A DNA stretch of 64,000 nt from Bos javanicus (GCF_032452875.1 NC_083878.1:37339878-37403877), one strand, 5' to 3'. Positions 34,046-45,082 are shown, numbered from the stretch's first letter. The notes: generated by a model from the sequence alone, not told the origin. Program-made: numbers and translations.

Positions 34046-35080
34046 GTGTTTCCCCAGGCTTGCCCCTCTTTGTTGAGCATTCCTGTTTATTCCTATCATA
34101 TGTTCCCTCTGTCTCTCAGTCTCTCCTCACCTCTGTCCTACCTTCCTTCTCCTCCTTTATTTTTACTTCTTCCCTGCAACTCTCTCCTGACCCATGACCC
34201 TCCCTGCTGGGTGCCGCCCCTTGGGAAGTACAGTCTGGTTTCCAGCTTTACCTTCTTTTCTGTTAGGAGGTATAGAGCAAAAATCCTAGTTAACAAAATC
34301 CTCTTATTACAGGAGGTGATGAAGAACAGTGATGAGTGTTCAAGGGGCCTTGTCTTATGAACAACTGACCCACACAAGTCAGTTTCTTCTGAAAGAGGAC
34401 AGAGCAGTTGTGACCAGGAGCATCAGCAGGAGAGAAGAGCTGGCTGGGCCTGGGCAGCAGCACAGGGAGTTCTGGGTATGGTTGGGGGTGCCAGGGGGTG
34501 TAGGGACTGTCCAGAGTGCTGCAGTGAAAGAGTTAACTGAGAGCATCCATCAGAGAGAACTTTCTGTTTTCTCTGATATAATCAACTTGGGGTCTTAATT
34601 TCCCTAGCTTTATCAGAGAATGCCCTGGGCTAAGGTCTCAGAGATCTTGGCCACAGAGAGAATCTCCTCTAGGGGCTATAAACAGAGACATAAAGGGTGT
34701 TGGGAGTTCACCAAAGCTCTAGGAGAGCCAGAGACCACACGGCCCAGAACAGCGCCCAGCCACAGGGGACTCCCCAGTTCAGATGCTGTCCTGTGCCCCT
34801 GTCCAGCCCTGCAGTGTGTTCTGGTGAAGGAAGAGTCAGCTGTGCCCTCTCAGAGGGTCAGTGAACAGGTCACACGAGATAAAACCCACAACACGTGTGT
34901 TGGAGTCTTGGGTCTCCTTCCTCTCTATTATACTAAGGCGTTTCTGGCAAATGGTTTAGTCCACCACTTAGTCCGCATGTCAGTGAAGAAACGGAGCAAA
35001 CAGAATGACTCCCAGTTGCTTGAACTTCCCATATTGAATCCAGAAGCTCTGTTATTTCAGAAGTCGAACATTTGATTCTC
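34046..35080. other. GC-richer unexplained block
   Basis: About 1 kb that is less AT-rich than its flanks and matches no repeat I know. It holds a pyrimidine-rich stretch followed by tattacag|gaggtgatga (near 34312), which looks like a splice acceptor, a TATAAA at 34677-34682, and a 151-codon frame at 34620-35075. That frame has no recognisable domain, no clear start context and no conserved pattern by eye. The block could be an exon of an unannotated transcript, an old LTR, or chance. Confidence 0.3.
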
Positions 35081-35374
35081 CTGAAGTTTTAATAACTCTT
35101 CCACTTTAAATATACATCTGTTAGTAAGTAGAAAGAGAACTTTAGAATAAAGAATATCTCCAAGTACTGATTGATTTCTCTGGCTCTTGGACATGTAAGT
35201 TAGAGCAAGCTTCAGGGTGTGTGTGTGTATTTCACCTCATTTTGCAAAGCTATGTGCATATTTTTGTTACATGATTTTTAAATGATGAAAAATAGGTAAC
35301 CTGTACATTATTTGTTTGAAGAATGTTTTCCAAGAATACCGAAAGGTTAATATTAGTGATTTATGTATCTTGTG

Positions 35375-35582
35375 TGTGCTTGGTCAGTCAGTTGTGTCTG
35401 ACTGTCTGTGACCCTGTGAACTGTAGCCCATCAGGCTCCTCTGGGATTCTCCAGGCAAGAATACTGGAGTGGGTTGATTTCCTCTTCCAGAGGATCTTCC
35501 TAACCCAAGGATCAAACTGATGTCTCCTGCGTCTCCTACATTGGCAGGTGGCTTCTTTACCACAGAGTCACTTGGGAAGCCC
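35375..35582 (-). repeat. Bov-tA SINE
   Basis: Antisense from tgtgcttggtcagtcagttg to cacttgggaagccc; the body has a ~10-bp deletion (gctcctctgggattctccag) and a duplicated 'gtctcctgc' in the head. Confidence 0.88.
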
Positions 35583-36198
35583 TTACATATCTTAAAACTT
35601 ATTAATTACTAGTGGTCTTACATAGTAAAGATTGAATAGTGGGTATTATTTCTAACAAGCCAGTTAAAAACAAATGGGATAGTTTGCTGTGTGTATAATG
35701 GCAATCCATCCATTTTATGATGATATTTTCTCTCTCACTGTTTTTCCACGCATGTATATATTTTCTTTGAAATATTACTAAGTTATAGGTTAAAATTTTA
35801 TATTGTGCCCAAGAGAATGTTTGAATAATTAATTTCATAATTACTGTTGGAGGTAAAAAGCGTCTTCACTGTGAGTTGTGCTCTAAATAATAAATTTCTG
35901 ATAGTAGAAATTATAAATGACATTTATGTGCTTTTCACTCTTAATATGTATATGAACTACCATTTCTGTTCTTTATTGTCACAACCCATTTCAAAACTAG
36001 GGGGCCTGTTCTTATCTTGTATCATGACATTTAGATATGACATTTGGGAACCAAGGACATAAATCCTAACAGACTTGGATGCAAAATTGAATTTGGTTAT
36101 ATTTTTAAAGTACTTAATGACCAGGTTCCCATGGGAGATCACTCATATCCATGTCAGTATCAGAACTCCATACATGTGATACATATTTGTAATTTGCT
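35583..36198. other. AT-rich non-coding interval
   Basis: Nothing recognised. Confidence 0.45.
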
Positions 36199-36206
36199 TT
36201 TTAAAC

Positions 36207-36319
36207 CCACTCCAGTACTCTGGCCTGGAAAATCCCATGGACAGAGGAGCCTGGTAGGCTGCAGTTCATGGGGTCACAAAGAGTCAGACACAACTGAGCG
36301 ACTTCACTTTCACTTTCAC
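36207..36319 (+). repeat. 5'-truncated BovA unit with 8-bp duplication
   Basis: First unit of BOV-A2 only, from ccactccagtactctggcct to ttcactttcact. ttttaaac at 36199-36206 and 36320-36327. Confidence 0.88.
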
Positions 36320-36449
36320 TTTTAAACTTTTAAATGTAAACATTAGCCACGGGCCCAAATTATTATATTTCCACCAGCATTTCTTCTGAATAAACATTAC
36401 AAAATAAAATAAGTATAGACATAAGTTCAGAGTGGGATATGAAGTTTTC

Positions 36450-36547
36450 TTGCTTGGAGTATCCTCATGGACAGAGGAGCCTGGTGGGCTATAATCCATG
36501 GGGTTGCAAAGAGTCAGACACGACTGAGTGACCAAGCACAGCACATA
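36450..36547 (+). repeat. 5'-truncated BovA unit with 8-bp duplication
   Basis: From ttgcttggagtatcctcatg to gagtgaccaagcacagcaca. aagttttc at 36442-36449 and 36548-36555. Confidence 0.88.
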
Positions 36548-36627
36548 AAGTTTTCAACTTTATTTTCTGCTTCTCTTGAGTTGTGTATAACATGGATGAT
36601 ATGATGAATAAATGTCTGATCAGAAAG

Positions 36628-36767
36628 TGCTATAGACTGACTGTTGTGTCTTCTGCAAATTCGGGTGTTGAAACCTAATCCCAGTGGGTCTATTTTAGGA
36701 GAGGGGACCTTTGCGAGGTGATTAGGTCATGAGGGTGGGGCTGTCATGGCTACTGCTTTCATAGCCA
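36628..36767 (+). repeat. MLT1-like LTR 5' fragment
   Basis: Begins tgctatagactgactgttgt, then gttgaaacctaatcccagtg and gcgaggtgattaggtcatga. This is the 5' start of an old mammalian ERVL-MaLR LTR, a non-coding fossil of an ancient endogenous retroviral element. It is cut by a Bov-tA at 36768. Confidence 0.65.
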
Positions 36768-36973
36768 TGGCTTCCCCGGTGACTCATATGGTAAAGAATT
36801 CGCCTGCAATGTGGGAGATCTGGGTTTGGTCCCTGGGTCAGGAAGATCCCCTGGAGGAGGGCATGGTAACCCACTCCAGTATTCTTGCCTGGAGAATCCC
36901 ATGGACAGAGGAGCCTAGAGAGCTACAGTCCATGGGGTCACAAAGAGTCAGACACAACTGAGTGACTAAGCGC
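36768..36973 (+). repeat. Bov-tA SINE
   Basis: Head tggcttccccggtgactcat; tail gtcagacacaactgagtgac. No clear duplication. Confidence 0.9.
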
Positions 36974-36979
36974 AAGATG

Positions 36980-37720
36980 AGAATGAGTCCTAGTTTTTTT
37001 TTTACTGCAATCTATGCACCTTCAAAATTAAAAGAAATCCAGCGGTATTCCCCCATTCTGTACCTGTGATAGAAAATTATTACTCACTGGTTGAGTTCTC
37101 TATCAATATAAGCCCTGCAGTTGATTTACTTTCCCTCATTTCTAGTTCCAGTCAGTACATCCTATAATTAGAAAAAGGAATTACTGAGGTGGTGTAATAA
37201 AATATTTACTTTAAACAAACAAAAAACCACAGAACTATCCCTTTTGTTCCTCTCTCTTTTCCTTGGTAAACATTATACCTGTGATATTGGTCTATGTGCT
37301 AGAGCCATTGAGAATTTAATATTTATTATGTAGAGGAAAAACCTTATTCTTTCTTCCCTTTTAGATTCTTTAGTTGTCTAATGATTAAATTGATATAAAA
37401 TAGGTTACCAGGAGAAAAACAAATAAAAATTTGTATGTGCAAGACTTCATAGAAATAAAACTCAAAAGAATTGACCTAAATAGGCAGCTTCTATACCTTT
37501 TAGACAAAGAAATAATACATTTGTGAAGAACTGACAAAACAAAAGGCTTTGGACTTAGGGTAGCTAATTAGTGAAGTAACGAGGTTTGCTTAAACAATCT
37601 TCTCAACCCCCAGTTCCCTATCCCTGGCAACAAGGATGCCTCCCTGCCAGATCGAGGGAGAGTACCCTTCCATGGGAAATATATTTGCTGCTTTCAGTGG
37701 AACAAAGGAGGGTCACAGGA
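36980..37720. other. Non-coding interval
   Basis: The segment about 37380-37720 (phrases such as 'acgaggtttgcttaaacaat' and 'ctttcagtggaacaaaggag') faintly resembles an old LTR-type repeat, but I cannot name it. The rest is unassigned. Confidence 0.35.
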
Positions 37721-37729
37721 GTGTTTCTT

Positions 37730-38015
37730 TTTTTTAATTGGAATATAATTGCTTTACAATGTTGTGTTAGTTTCTGCTGTACAACAGTGTGAATCAGCTG
37801 TATGTATACACGTGTCCCCTCCCTAGTGAGCCTCCCTCCCATCCCCGCCATACCACCCCTCTAGGTCATGACAGAGGATCAGACTGAGCTCCTTGTGCTG
37901 TACAGCAGTTTCCTACTAGCTATCTATTTTACACATGGACACAGTGAGGGAAGGAGAAGGTAGGGTAAATTGGGAGAGTAGCATTGGCGTATATACACAG
38001 TACTGTTCTTCTGAC
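37730..38015 (-). mobile_element. L1 3' end with inverted 5' part
   Basis: Left part (to about 37945) is antisense L1 3' region: T-rich tail, ttagtttctgctgtacaaca, ctagctatctattttacaca. The right part (about 37955-38005, gggtaaattgggagagtagc) is the adjacent 3' region in the opposite orientation. tgtttctt flanks the whole at 37722-37729 and 38016-38023. Confidence 0.82.
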
Positions 38016-38172
38016 TGTTTCTTAAGTAACAGTCTTAAAATGGACTTAAAATGATCAGTGTGCCAAAATGGCATATTATGCGGTGATGTATTCTGTTTGC
38101 CTTCATATAACAGGATTATATTTGAATTCCCATACCGTCCACCCCTCTATTTGCCTTCCCCTTATAAGCAAG

Positions 38173-38500
38173 CTTCCCTGATAGCTCAGTTGGGAAAGAA
38201 TCCACTTGCAGTGCAGTAGGCCCTGGTTCAGTTCCTGGTTGGGAATGAACCAAGAAGATCCACTGGAGAAGGGATAGGCTACCCACTCCAGTATTCTTGG
38301 GCTTCCCTTGTGGCTCAGCTGGTAAAGAATCTGACTGCAGTGTGGGAGACCTGGGTTCGATCCCCAGGTTGAGAAGATCCCCTGGAGAAGGGAAAGGCTA
38401 CCCACTCCAGTCTCCTGGCCTGGAGAATTCCATGGACTGTATAGTCCATGGGGTTGCAAAGAGTCGGACACAACTGAGCGACCTTCACTTTCACTTTGTG
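38173..38500 (+). repeat. Dimeric Bov-tA SINE with one shared duplication
   Basis: First head unit (38173-38299) ends cactccagtattcttg and runs directly into a complete second Bov-tA (gggcttcccttgtggctcag). agcaag at 38167-38172 and 38501-38506 brackets the whole dimer. The second head has a good B-box (ggttcgatcc). Confidence 0.88.
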
Positions 38501-38506
38501 AGCAAG

Positions 38507-39094
38507 TGATTTCTCCCCTCTGACTTTGCTTTTCTTCTAATTTGTGAACTGAGAGAGTAGGATGAGATTATATTTTAGTTTCCTTTTAGTTCTGATTCTA
38601 GGAAGGAGTGATATGTCTTATTTGGCTCAGAAAATCCCAACATTTCTTTAAGGTTGATTGTATCATTTATCACAGTGAGTTCCTCTTCAGAAGCTTCCAC
38701 ATAAGCAAACATCAGAATGCACCATGACCTCCAAAAGTCATCTCCTTTCTCTTCAACAGTCTTTTTAAAGTCCAGAAATGTGATTTGTAGGAAGAGTAAG
38801 AGAAGGAAGTATAAATTATAGCACCAATGGGAATACATTTATCTTAAAACCATGTATTTATTGCTTTTCAACATCTAATATTTCCTCTTATTTCACAGTG
38901 TAAAACAGATCCTCATACATTTTGTCCCTTTACTTGTAACCTACTTTATTAATGTCCCTTGGGCTATATCTTAAAGTATTGGTGCCAGTTTCTCTTTTTA
39001 GTAACTTATTATTATGTAGATCTTTGGGGATGACTGTCAAAGTGCTTAATAGAAACTTGATATCTAAGCTAACTTTTGATTTGGGGCTTTGAAT
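38507..39094. other. AT-rich non-coding interval
   Basis: An 87-codon antisense frame at 38575-38838 has no recognisable domain; no gene is called. Confidence 0.45.
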
Positions 39095-39375
39095 GAGTAT
39101 TTGGTGATCCAGCAATACTCCTCCTAGGTATTTACTCAAGTGAAATCAAAACTTACATTTACACAGAAACCTGTATAGAAATGTTTATAGCAGCTACATT
39201 TGTAATTGCCAACTACAAGGGGAGAGGTTGATTAAAAAGGAGCACATATAAAACTGGGCATTGACAGAACTGTTATGGTGATAGTTAACATGACCACATA
39301 TATTTATCAAAACTCATGGACCTGTAAACTAAAAAGAATGAATTTTCCTTTAATAAATTATAGCTCAATTTTTTA
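39095..39375 (+). repeat. Old L1 ORF2 end and 3' region
   Basis: Sense L1 with an internal deletion: 'ctcctaggtatttactcaag', 'tatagcagctacatttgtaa', then 'atatatttatcaaaactcat' and 'ataaattatagctcaatttt'. Confidence 0.7.
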
Positions 39376-39824
39376 AAAATGAAAAAATTACTGTTCAAAA
39401 AATATACCTGGAAAGAAAGGAATATTTCAAATATATATTGAAGTATTTTTAATACCTAATAACTTTGGAATAAAATAGAAATAAAAGATGTTATATAAAT
39501 ATAAGGCGTTGTTCACAAGGACTTTATACTTTATTTACAGAGATTGAAATTTAGGATTTTTAAAAAACATGTTTATTAGGGCACAACGGTGTTTTTTATC
39601 ACACAACTGAAGAGACCACTCAAGATATAAACAGTTTTAAAGTATGGCGTCTGGATTGTTTTATATATTGATTCAAATTTCTTAATCTTTCAGTTCTTAG
39701 GGGACGAGAGGGCAATAGAATAAAAATCACAAAATAAGTAATAAAACACAGATTAGCCTTGTTTTCCTGAAAAGACACAAGTTAAATACTTACGGATTGA
39801 TTTCTGGTCCCAGATTATAATAAA
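39376..39824. other. AT-rich non-coding interval
   Basis: Nothing recognised. Confidence 0.45.
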
Positions 39825-40640
39825 ACCTATTTTATTTATCTGTTTATAATTAAAGTGTAATTGACATACAATATCATATTAATATCGGGGTACAGCATAG
39901 TGACTTATATGCATTTCAGAATGGTCATCATGATAAAGTACCATCTGTCACTTACAAAGTCATCACAGCATTATTGTCTATATTCCCTCTGCTGTACCTT
40001 TTGTCACCATGACTTGTTTATTTTACAACTGAGAGTTTGTGCCTCTTAATATCCTTCACCCATACACCCCTCAAACCATTTCTTCTCCAGCAAATATCAG
40101 TTTTTTTTTCTCTATGTCTGAGTCTGTTTCTCTTTTGTTTTATTTGTTCCTTTGTTTTGTTTTTTAGATTCATACAAGTGAAATCATACTTTCTTTGTCT
40201 GTCTGACTTATTCAACTTACTAGCATAGTGCCCTGAAGGTCCATCCATGTAGTTGCAAATGGCAATATTTCATTTTTTACGGTTGAGTAATATTCTAGTG
40301 TATGTGTCTATGTATATTATATACCGTATCTTCTTTATTCTTTCAGATGCTTATAGACACTTAGATTGCTCCATATGTTGGCTATATGTTGCAGTGAACA
40401 TAGGCGTGCACATATTTTTTTGAATGAATGTTTTGTTTTCTGTGGATAAATAGCTAGAATTAGAATTGCTGGATTGTATGGTGATTCTATTTTTAGTTTT
40501 TTGGGGAACCTCTATACTGTTTCCCACAGTGGCTGTATCAGTATACATCCCCACCAACAGTGCACCAGGGCTCTTTGCACCACATCCTCACCAACACTTG
40601 TTACTTAGTAGAAGCTAGTTTTGCTAATCTTCATTTCAAA
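39825..40640 (-). repeat. Old L1 3' region and ORF2 end
   Basis: Antisense: 'taaagtgtaattgacataca', 'ttattttacaactgagagtt', 'gcatagtgccctgaaggtcc', 'agaattgctggattgtatgg', 'cacatcctcaccaacacttg'. The frames are broken. Confidence 0.8.
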
Positions 40641-41269
40641 GAACATTTATATTATGAAAGCAAATCTATGTATATTCATTTTTCCTGTGCAATTCAAAGA
40701 CTACATGATTACTGTGAACACTAAATCCTGTTGAACTTCCTCACACACACCCAATACAGTAATTATCATTTCAAGGACTGTGGAAGAGACTGCCAGCTGC
40801 AAACAAATATCTGTTCTCCCCTTCCTTAGCAACAGAACCTCAATTTTTCAGAGAAGCAATGTGTCCCCTCCCCCCAAAACAACATTCCCCAGGTTTCACT
40901 GGAGTCGGGTGTGGCTGGGTGACTACTTAAGTGTTGTGTGGACTTCCAGGAAGGCACTCCTGGTGGGAGATGGCTCAGCTAGGCTGGTGAGAGTCCTGGG
41001 ACCTCTGTGTCTCCCCCACTCCTGCTGCCTCGAATACAGATCTGATGGCTGTAACCCCAACCTAGGTTGATTCTCTAGCCTCCCCCGCCCCTTGTCAACA
41101 AACCCCTAGGACAGTTCCCTCTGCACTGAGAGAAAATGTCTTTACTTAACTGTTGATGGAGCAGGGCTCATCCCAAGTTTCCCTTAAGTGGTTTTTTTGG
41201 TCACCCTCCTTGACTGGCCTCGCCCAGTAAACATGACCAAAGCTGACTCCAGCTGAGAATTTTTCACTT
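40641..41269. other. Non-coding interval
   Basis: Partly GC-richer (40780-41100). A 96-codon frame there has no recognisable domain. Confidence 0.4.
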
Positions 41270-41450
41270 TTCCAGCAGTGCACTAAGCACATTCCATACA
41301 TCATCACATACAAAGTTCACATCCCTAGGAAGTAAATCCTGTTATTACCTACATTTCACAGATAAAGAAATTGAATGGTTAGGCTAGATTCCCTGGCGGG
41401 CTCTGCAGCTTGGTCACACAGTGGGGGAGCTTGGATTTCCTCTGAAACTT
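41270..41450 (-). repeat. MIR SINE
   Basis: 'cactaagcacattccataca', 'cctgttattacctacatttc' and 'agataaagaaattgaatggt' follow the MIR order in antisense; the right part (cttggtcacacagtggggga) is decayed. Confidence 0.65.
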
Positions 41451-41474
41451 GTTTGCTTCGAGACTGGGCCATTG

Positions 41475-41770
41475 GGAGATCAGCCCTGGGATTTCTTTGG
41501 AAGGAATGTTGCTAAAGCTGAAACTCCAGTACTTTGGCCACCTCATGCGAAGAGTTGACTCATTGGAAAAGACTCTGATGCTGGGAGGGATTGGGGGCAG
41601 GAGGAGAAGGGGACGACAGAGGATGAGATGGCTGGATGGCATCACTGACTCAATGGACGTGAGTCTGAGTGAACTCCGGGAGTTGGTGATGGACAGGGAG
41701 GCCTGGCGTGCTGCGGTTCATGGGGTTGCAAAGAGTCTGACACGACTAAGTGACTGATCTGATCTGATCT
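41475..41770 (+). mobile_element. 5'-truncated BovB with CTGAT tail
   Basis: About 296 bp of BovB 3' end in sense, from ggagatcagccctgggattt to a CTGAT tandem tail (gatctgatctgatctgat). Its reading frame is open (FGHLMRRVDSLEKT, then RRRRGRQRMRWLDG). About ten differences by eye from the copy at 43496. Confidence 0.92.
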
Positions 41771-41772
41771 GA

Positions 41773-43484
41773 TAGACCACTTAAATACTTAAAGATGCCA
41801 ATTCAGCATTATGGAGTCCTGTTCACCTCTTTCTCTGTTCCTGAGTGTTCTTATCCTGAATTAGACAAATTGTTCACAGCGAAGTCTTAATTTGACCACT
41901 TGCTGACCATGTGATTTCTTTATTAAAATATCAGTCCTCCTCTCTGGCAGAAACATCTGACAGTGTGTTTTGGAGGTGGGGGTGATGGTACAGCAGCATC
42001 TACTCAGTTCTCTTTAATTCAGGCCCCTCCCACTACACACCTGTGTTCCTTAAACTGTCCAGAGGCCTCACGAAGGATCCAGTCTGCCTAATCACAAAAG
42101 CTTCTTCATGTCCAAGAGCCTCTTTTTCCTATAAGTGGAGTCAAGTCTCAGTTATCTAGAAATGTTTAGTGAGCTCGGGGATTAACATTAATGATAAAAT
42201 GATCCTGACATTGTTACATGACTAGTGTCATATTTACCGTGTTCAGTAAACCCTGAAGGAGGGTCATTGGAGGTGAACTTGCAGCGTCAGTAGGTTGTGG
42301 TGCCCGGACTGTCTTTACGACAGCAACGAAGCATTTCCAGATGCTGACTCATCTGTTAACTCCTCTGTGATCACACCAGTTCCCACTGACCTACACTTCT
42401 TCAAACTCTTTTGTTATGTATAGCCTTTACCCCAGCATTGTTTTTGCTTCTTCAGCTAACTAGGTTGTAAGTTTCTTGTGGGTGTAAAGTTAGTATAGCA
42501 TAATGAGTCTCATTAAACACACATTTTCCTCATGTATCCTGGAGAAAAAGGAAAGGGATGGGGAGAGAGAACTACTTAAACAGCATGGCTGGGCCTCTTG
42601 CCAGCCCTTGCAAGGAGTATGTGCCCTGAAGGCCTGTCTGGTTTCCTTATCTGTGGGTCTCAGTACTGTACGGGGTCATAGACACAAACCACATGCATGC
42701 ACTGTGCTGTCCCTGATGGTGGGCTAAGGGGCTGACCATAGGCAAATTGTAGAGTCCATCCGCTTTGTAGAGGACGAGCCTCCCTCATACTCAAAACCTG
42801 GTAACTGAATGAGCCCAATTCCCTGATCCCTGTGACGACACACAGAGGAGCAGGTTAGAGAGGAACAATTCCAGCATTTTAGACAAATGTTACTCATTTG
42901 GTTTGGAAACAAGCTGCTTCTGTGAAATTTGCATAATTTTAATTTCATGGACAGGCTTATCAGCAAGTTATAATTGTTAGCATTAAAAAGCTAGCTCCAA
43001 AGTCTAGATGACATGTTCTCATTATTCAAATTTATTAAAAACATTGGGACTTGATAAAATTATGTAAATAATGAAACTATAATCTTCCTATGTGAGAAAG
43101 TTTAAGGAGATAAAGATTTCAAAAGGTTCTAAAAAAGAAAGTGCAAGTATGATATAAAAGCCATCTAGTGTATAAATAAAATCTCTGGAGTATCAATCTA
43201 TATATGGCATCTCTATCTCTATATATCTTTATCTAATTTTAACCAGAAGAAATCCCCGTGGGAATCAGTCTGATTAATGGATTCTAAAAATGACTGATGA
43301 GAGATAAAATATCTCCTTCTGAATTTCCCTATTCTATTTAGTCTTTACTTATTACGCTCAGAATAACACAATAGGAGCATAAAGAATCTAAACGACCTAT
43401 TTCTTTAGAGAATCTATTTCTTAGAGGAGAAATGAAATATTCCTACTCAAGGCAGAATACACATTTTTGTAATTTGTGCTTTTT
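41773..43484. other. Repeat-poor non-coding interval
   Basis: 1.7 kb without a gene or named repeat; short frames only. Confidence 0.45.
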
Positions 43485-43495
43485 TGAAGGTCATT

Positions 43496-43809
43496 CCAAC
43501 CAGTCCATTCTGAAGGAGATAAGCCCTGGGATTTCTTTGGAAGGAATGTTGCTAAAGCTGAAACTCCAGTACTTTGGCCACCTCATGCGAAGAGTTGACA
43601 CTTTGGAAAAGACTCTGATGCTGGGAGGGATTGGGGGCAGGAGGAGAAGGGGACGACAGAGGATGAGATGTCTGGATGGCATCACTGACTCGATGGACGT
43701 GAGTCTGAGTGAACTCCAGGAGTTGGTGATGGACAGGGAGGCCTGGCGTGCTGCGATTCATGGGGTCGCAAAGAGTCAGACACGACTGAGCAAGTGAACT
43801 GAACTGAAC
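43496..43809 (+). mobile_element. 5'-truncated BovB with CTGAA tail
   Basis: About 314 bp of BovB 3' end in sense, with an open frame and a gaactgaactgaactga tail. A possible duplication, tgaaggtcatt (43485-43495) against tgaagtacatt (43810-43820), matches at 9 of 11 positions. Confidence 0.92.
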
Positions 43810-43920
43810 TGAAGTACATTGAGGGTTTTGTTATGGTTTCAGTGAATTTTTTTTTTAATTGAATCTTATTTTAAGTATGATTTGACAGTTAGATATTTTA
43901 AAGGAAGGCTTAATCCTTTT

Positions 43921-44112
43921 ATGGACTTCTCTTGTGGTTCAGTTGGTAACGAATCCACCTGCAACTCAGGAGACCTGGGTTTGACCCCTGGGTTGGGAAG
44001 ATCCCCTGGAGAAGGGAAAGGCTACACATTCCAGTATTCTGGCCTGGAGAATTCCATGGACTGTATAGTCTATGGGGTCGCAAAGAGTCAGACACGACTG
44101 AGCGACTTTCAC
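43921..44112 (+). repeat. Bov-tA SINE with 10-bp duplication
   Basis: Head tggacttctcttgtggttca; tail gagcgactttcac. taatcctttt at 43911-43920 and 44113-44122. Confidence 0.93.
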
Positions 44113-44169
44113 TAATCCTTTTGTAATGAAAATTGAATATATTGAACACGGGCATGCGTGCCTGCACAC

Positions 44170-45075
44170 TCGTTGTTGTTGTTCAGTCGCTCAGTCGTTT
44201 CCAACTCTTGGTGACCCCATGGACTGCAGCCCGCCAGGCTTCCTTGCCCTTCACCATCTCCCAGAGCTTGCTCAAACTCATGTCCATTGAGTTGGTGATG
44301 CCATCCAACCATCTCATCCCCTTCTCCTCCTGCCTTCAGTCTTTCCCTGCATCAGGGTCTTTTCTAAAGAGTTGGCTCTTCGCATCAGTTGGCCAAAGTG
44401 TTGGAGCTTCAGCTTTCGCATCAGTGCTTCCAATGAATATTCAGGGTTGATCTCCTTTAGGATGGACTGGTCCAATCTCCTTGCATCCCAGGGGACTCTC
44501 AAGTGTCTTTTCCAGCACCACAGTTCAAAAACATCAATTCTTCGGCACATTCTTTATGGTCCAACTCTCACAGCCGTACATGACTACTGGAAAAACCATA
44601 GCTTTGACTCGATGAACGTTTATTGGCAAAGTAATGTCTCTGCTTTTAATACTCTTTCAAGGTTTGTCATAGCTCTTCTTCCAAGGAGCAAGTGCCTGTT
44701 AATTTCATGGCTGCAGTCACCATCTGCAGTGATTTTGGAGCCCAAGAAAATAGTCTGTCACTGTTGCCATTATTTCCCCATCTATTTGCCATGAAGTGAT
44801 GGGACTGGAAGCCATGGTCTTCATTTTTGAATATTGAGTTTTAAGCCAGCTTTTTCACTCTCTTTCATCTTCATCAAGAGGCTCTTAGTTCCTTTTTGCT
44901 TTCTGCCGTAAGGGTGGTGTCATCTGTGTATCTGAGGTTATTGGTATTTCTCCTGGCAGTCTGGAGTGGGTAGCCATTCCCTTCTCCAGGGGATCTTCCT
45001 GACCCAGGGTTCGAACCCAGGTCTCCTGCATGACAGGCAGATTGTTTACGGTCTGAGCCATCAGGGAATCCCCAG
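44170..45075 (-). mobile_element. SINE-BovB chimeric retroposon
   Basis: Read on the minus strand: a Bov-tA 5' end with an intact tRNA head (45075 to about 44960) ends abruptly at acccactcca. It continues without a gap into BovB reverse transcriptase sequence (from about 44959, coding NLRYTDDTTL) and on to the BovB 3' end at 44170 (an AAC-type tail, seen as gttgttgttg on the plus strand). tgcacac at 44163-44169 and 45076-45082 flanks the whole unit. The structure fits a template switch from BovB RNA to SINE RNA during one insertion. Confidence 0.72.
44314..44959 (-). pseudogene. BovB RT C-terminal part in the chimera
   Basis: Decayed coding region: the YTDD box lies at 44930-44919. Further downstream are frames holding MCRRIDVFELWCWKRHLRVP and HFGQLMRRANSLEKT (44314-44550). 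Several frameshifts and no catalytic aspartate of the first motif, since the element begins just upstream of YTDD. No function. Confidence 0.8.
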
Positions 45076-45082
45076 TGCACAC

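Noticed and set aside
34620..35075. Calling the 151-codon frame a gene
   Set aside because: No domain, no start context, no splice partner and no evidence of conservation can be shown from this sequence alone; kept only as a finding.
38173..38500. Regularly spaced direct repeats suggesting a CRISPR-like array
   Set aside because: The repeats are two SINE units in tandem in a mammalian genome, with no short uniform repeats or spacers.
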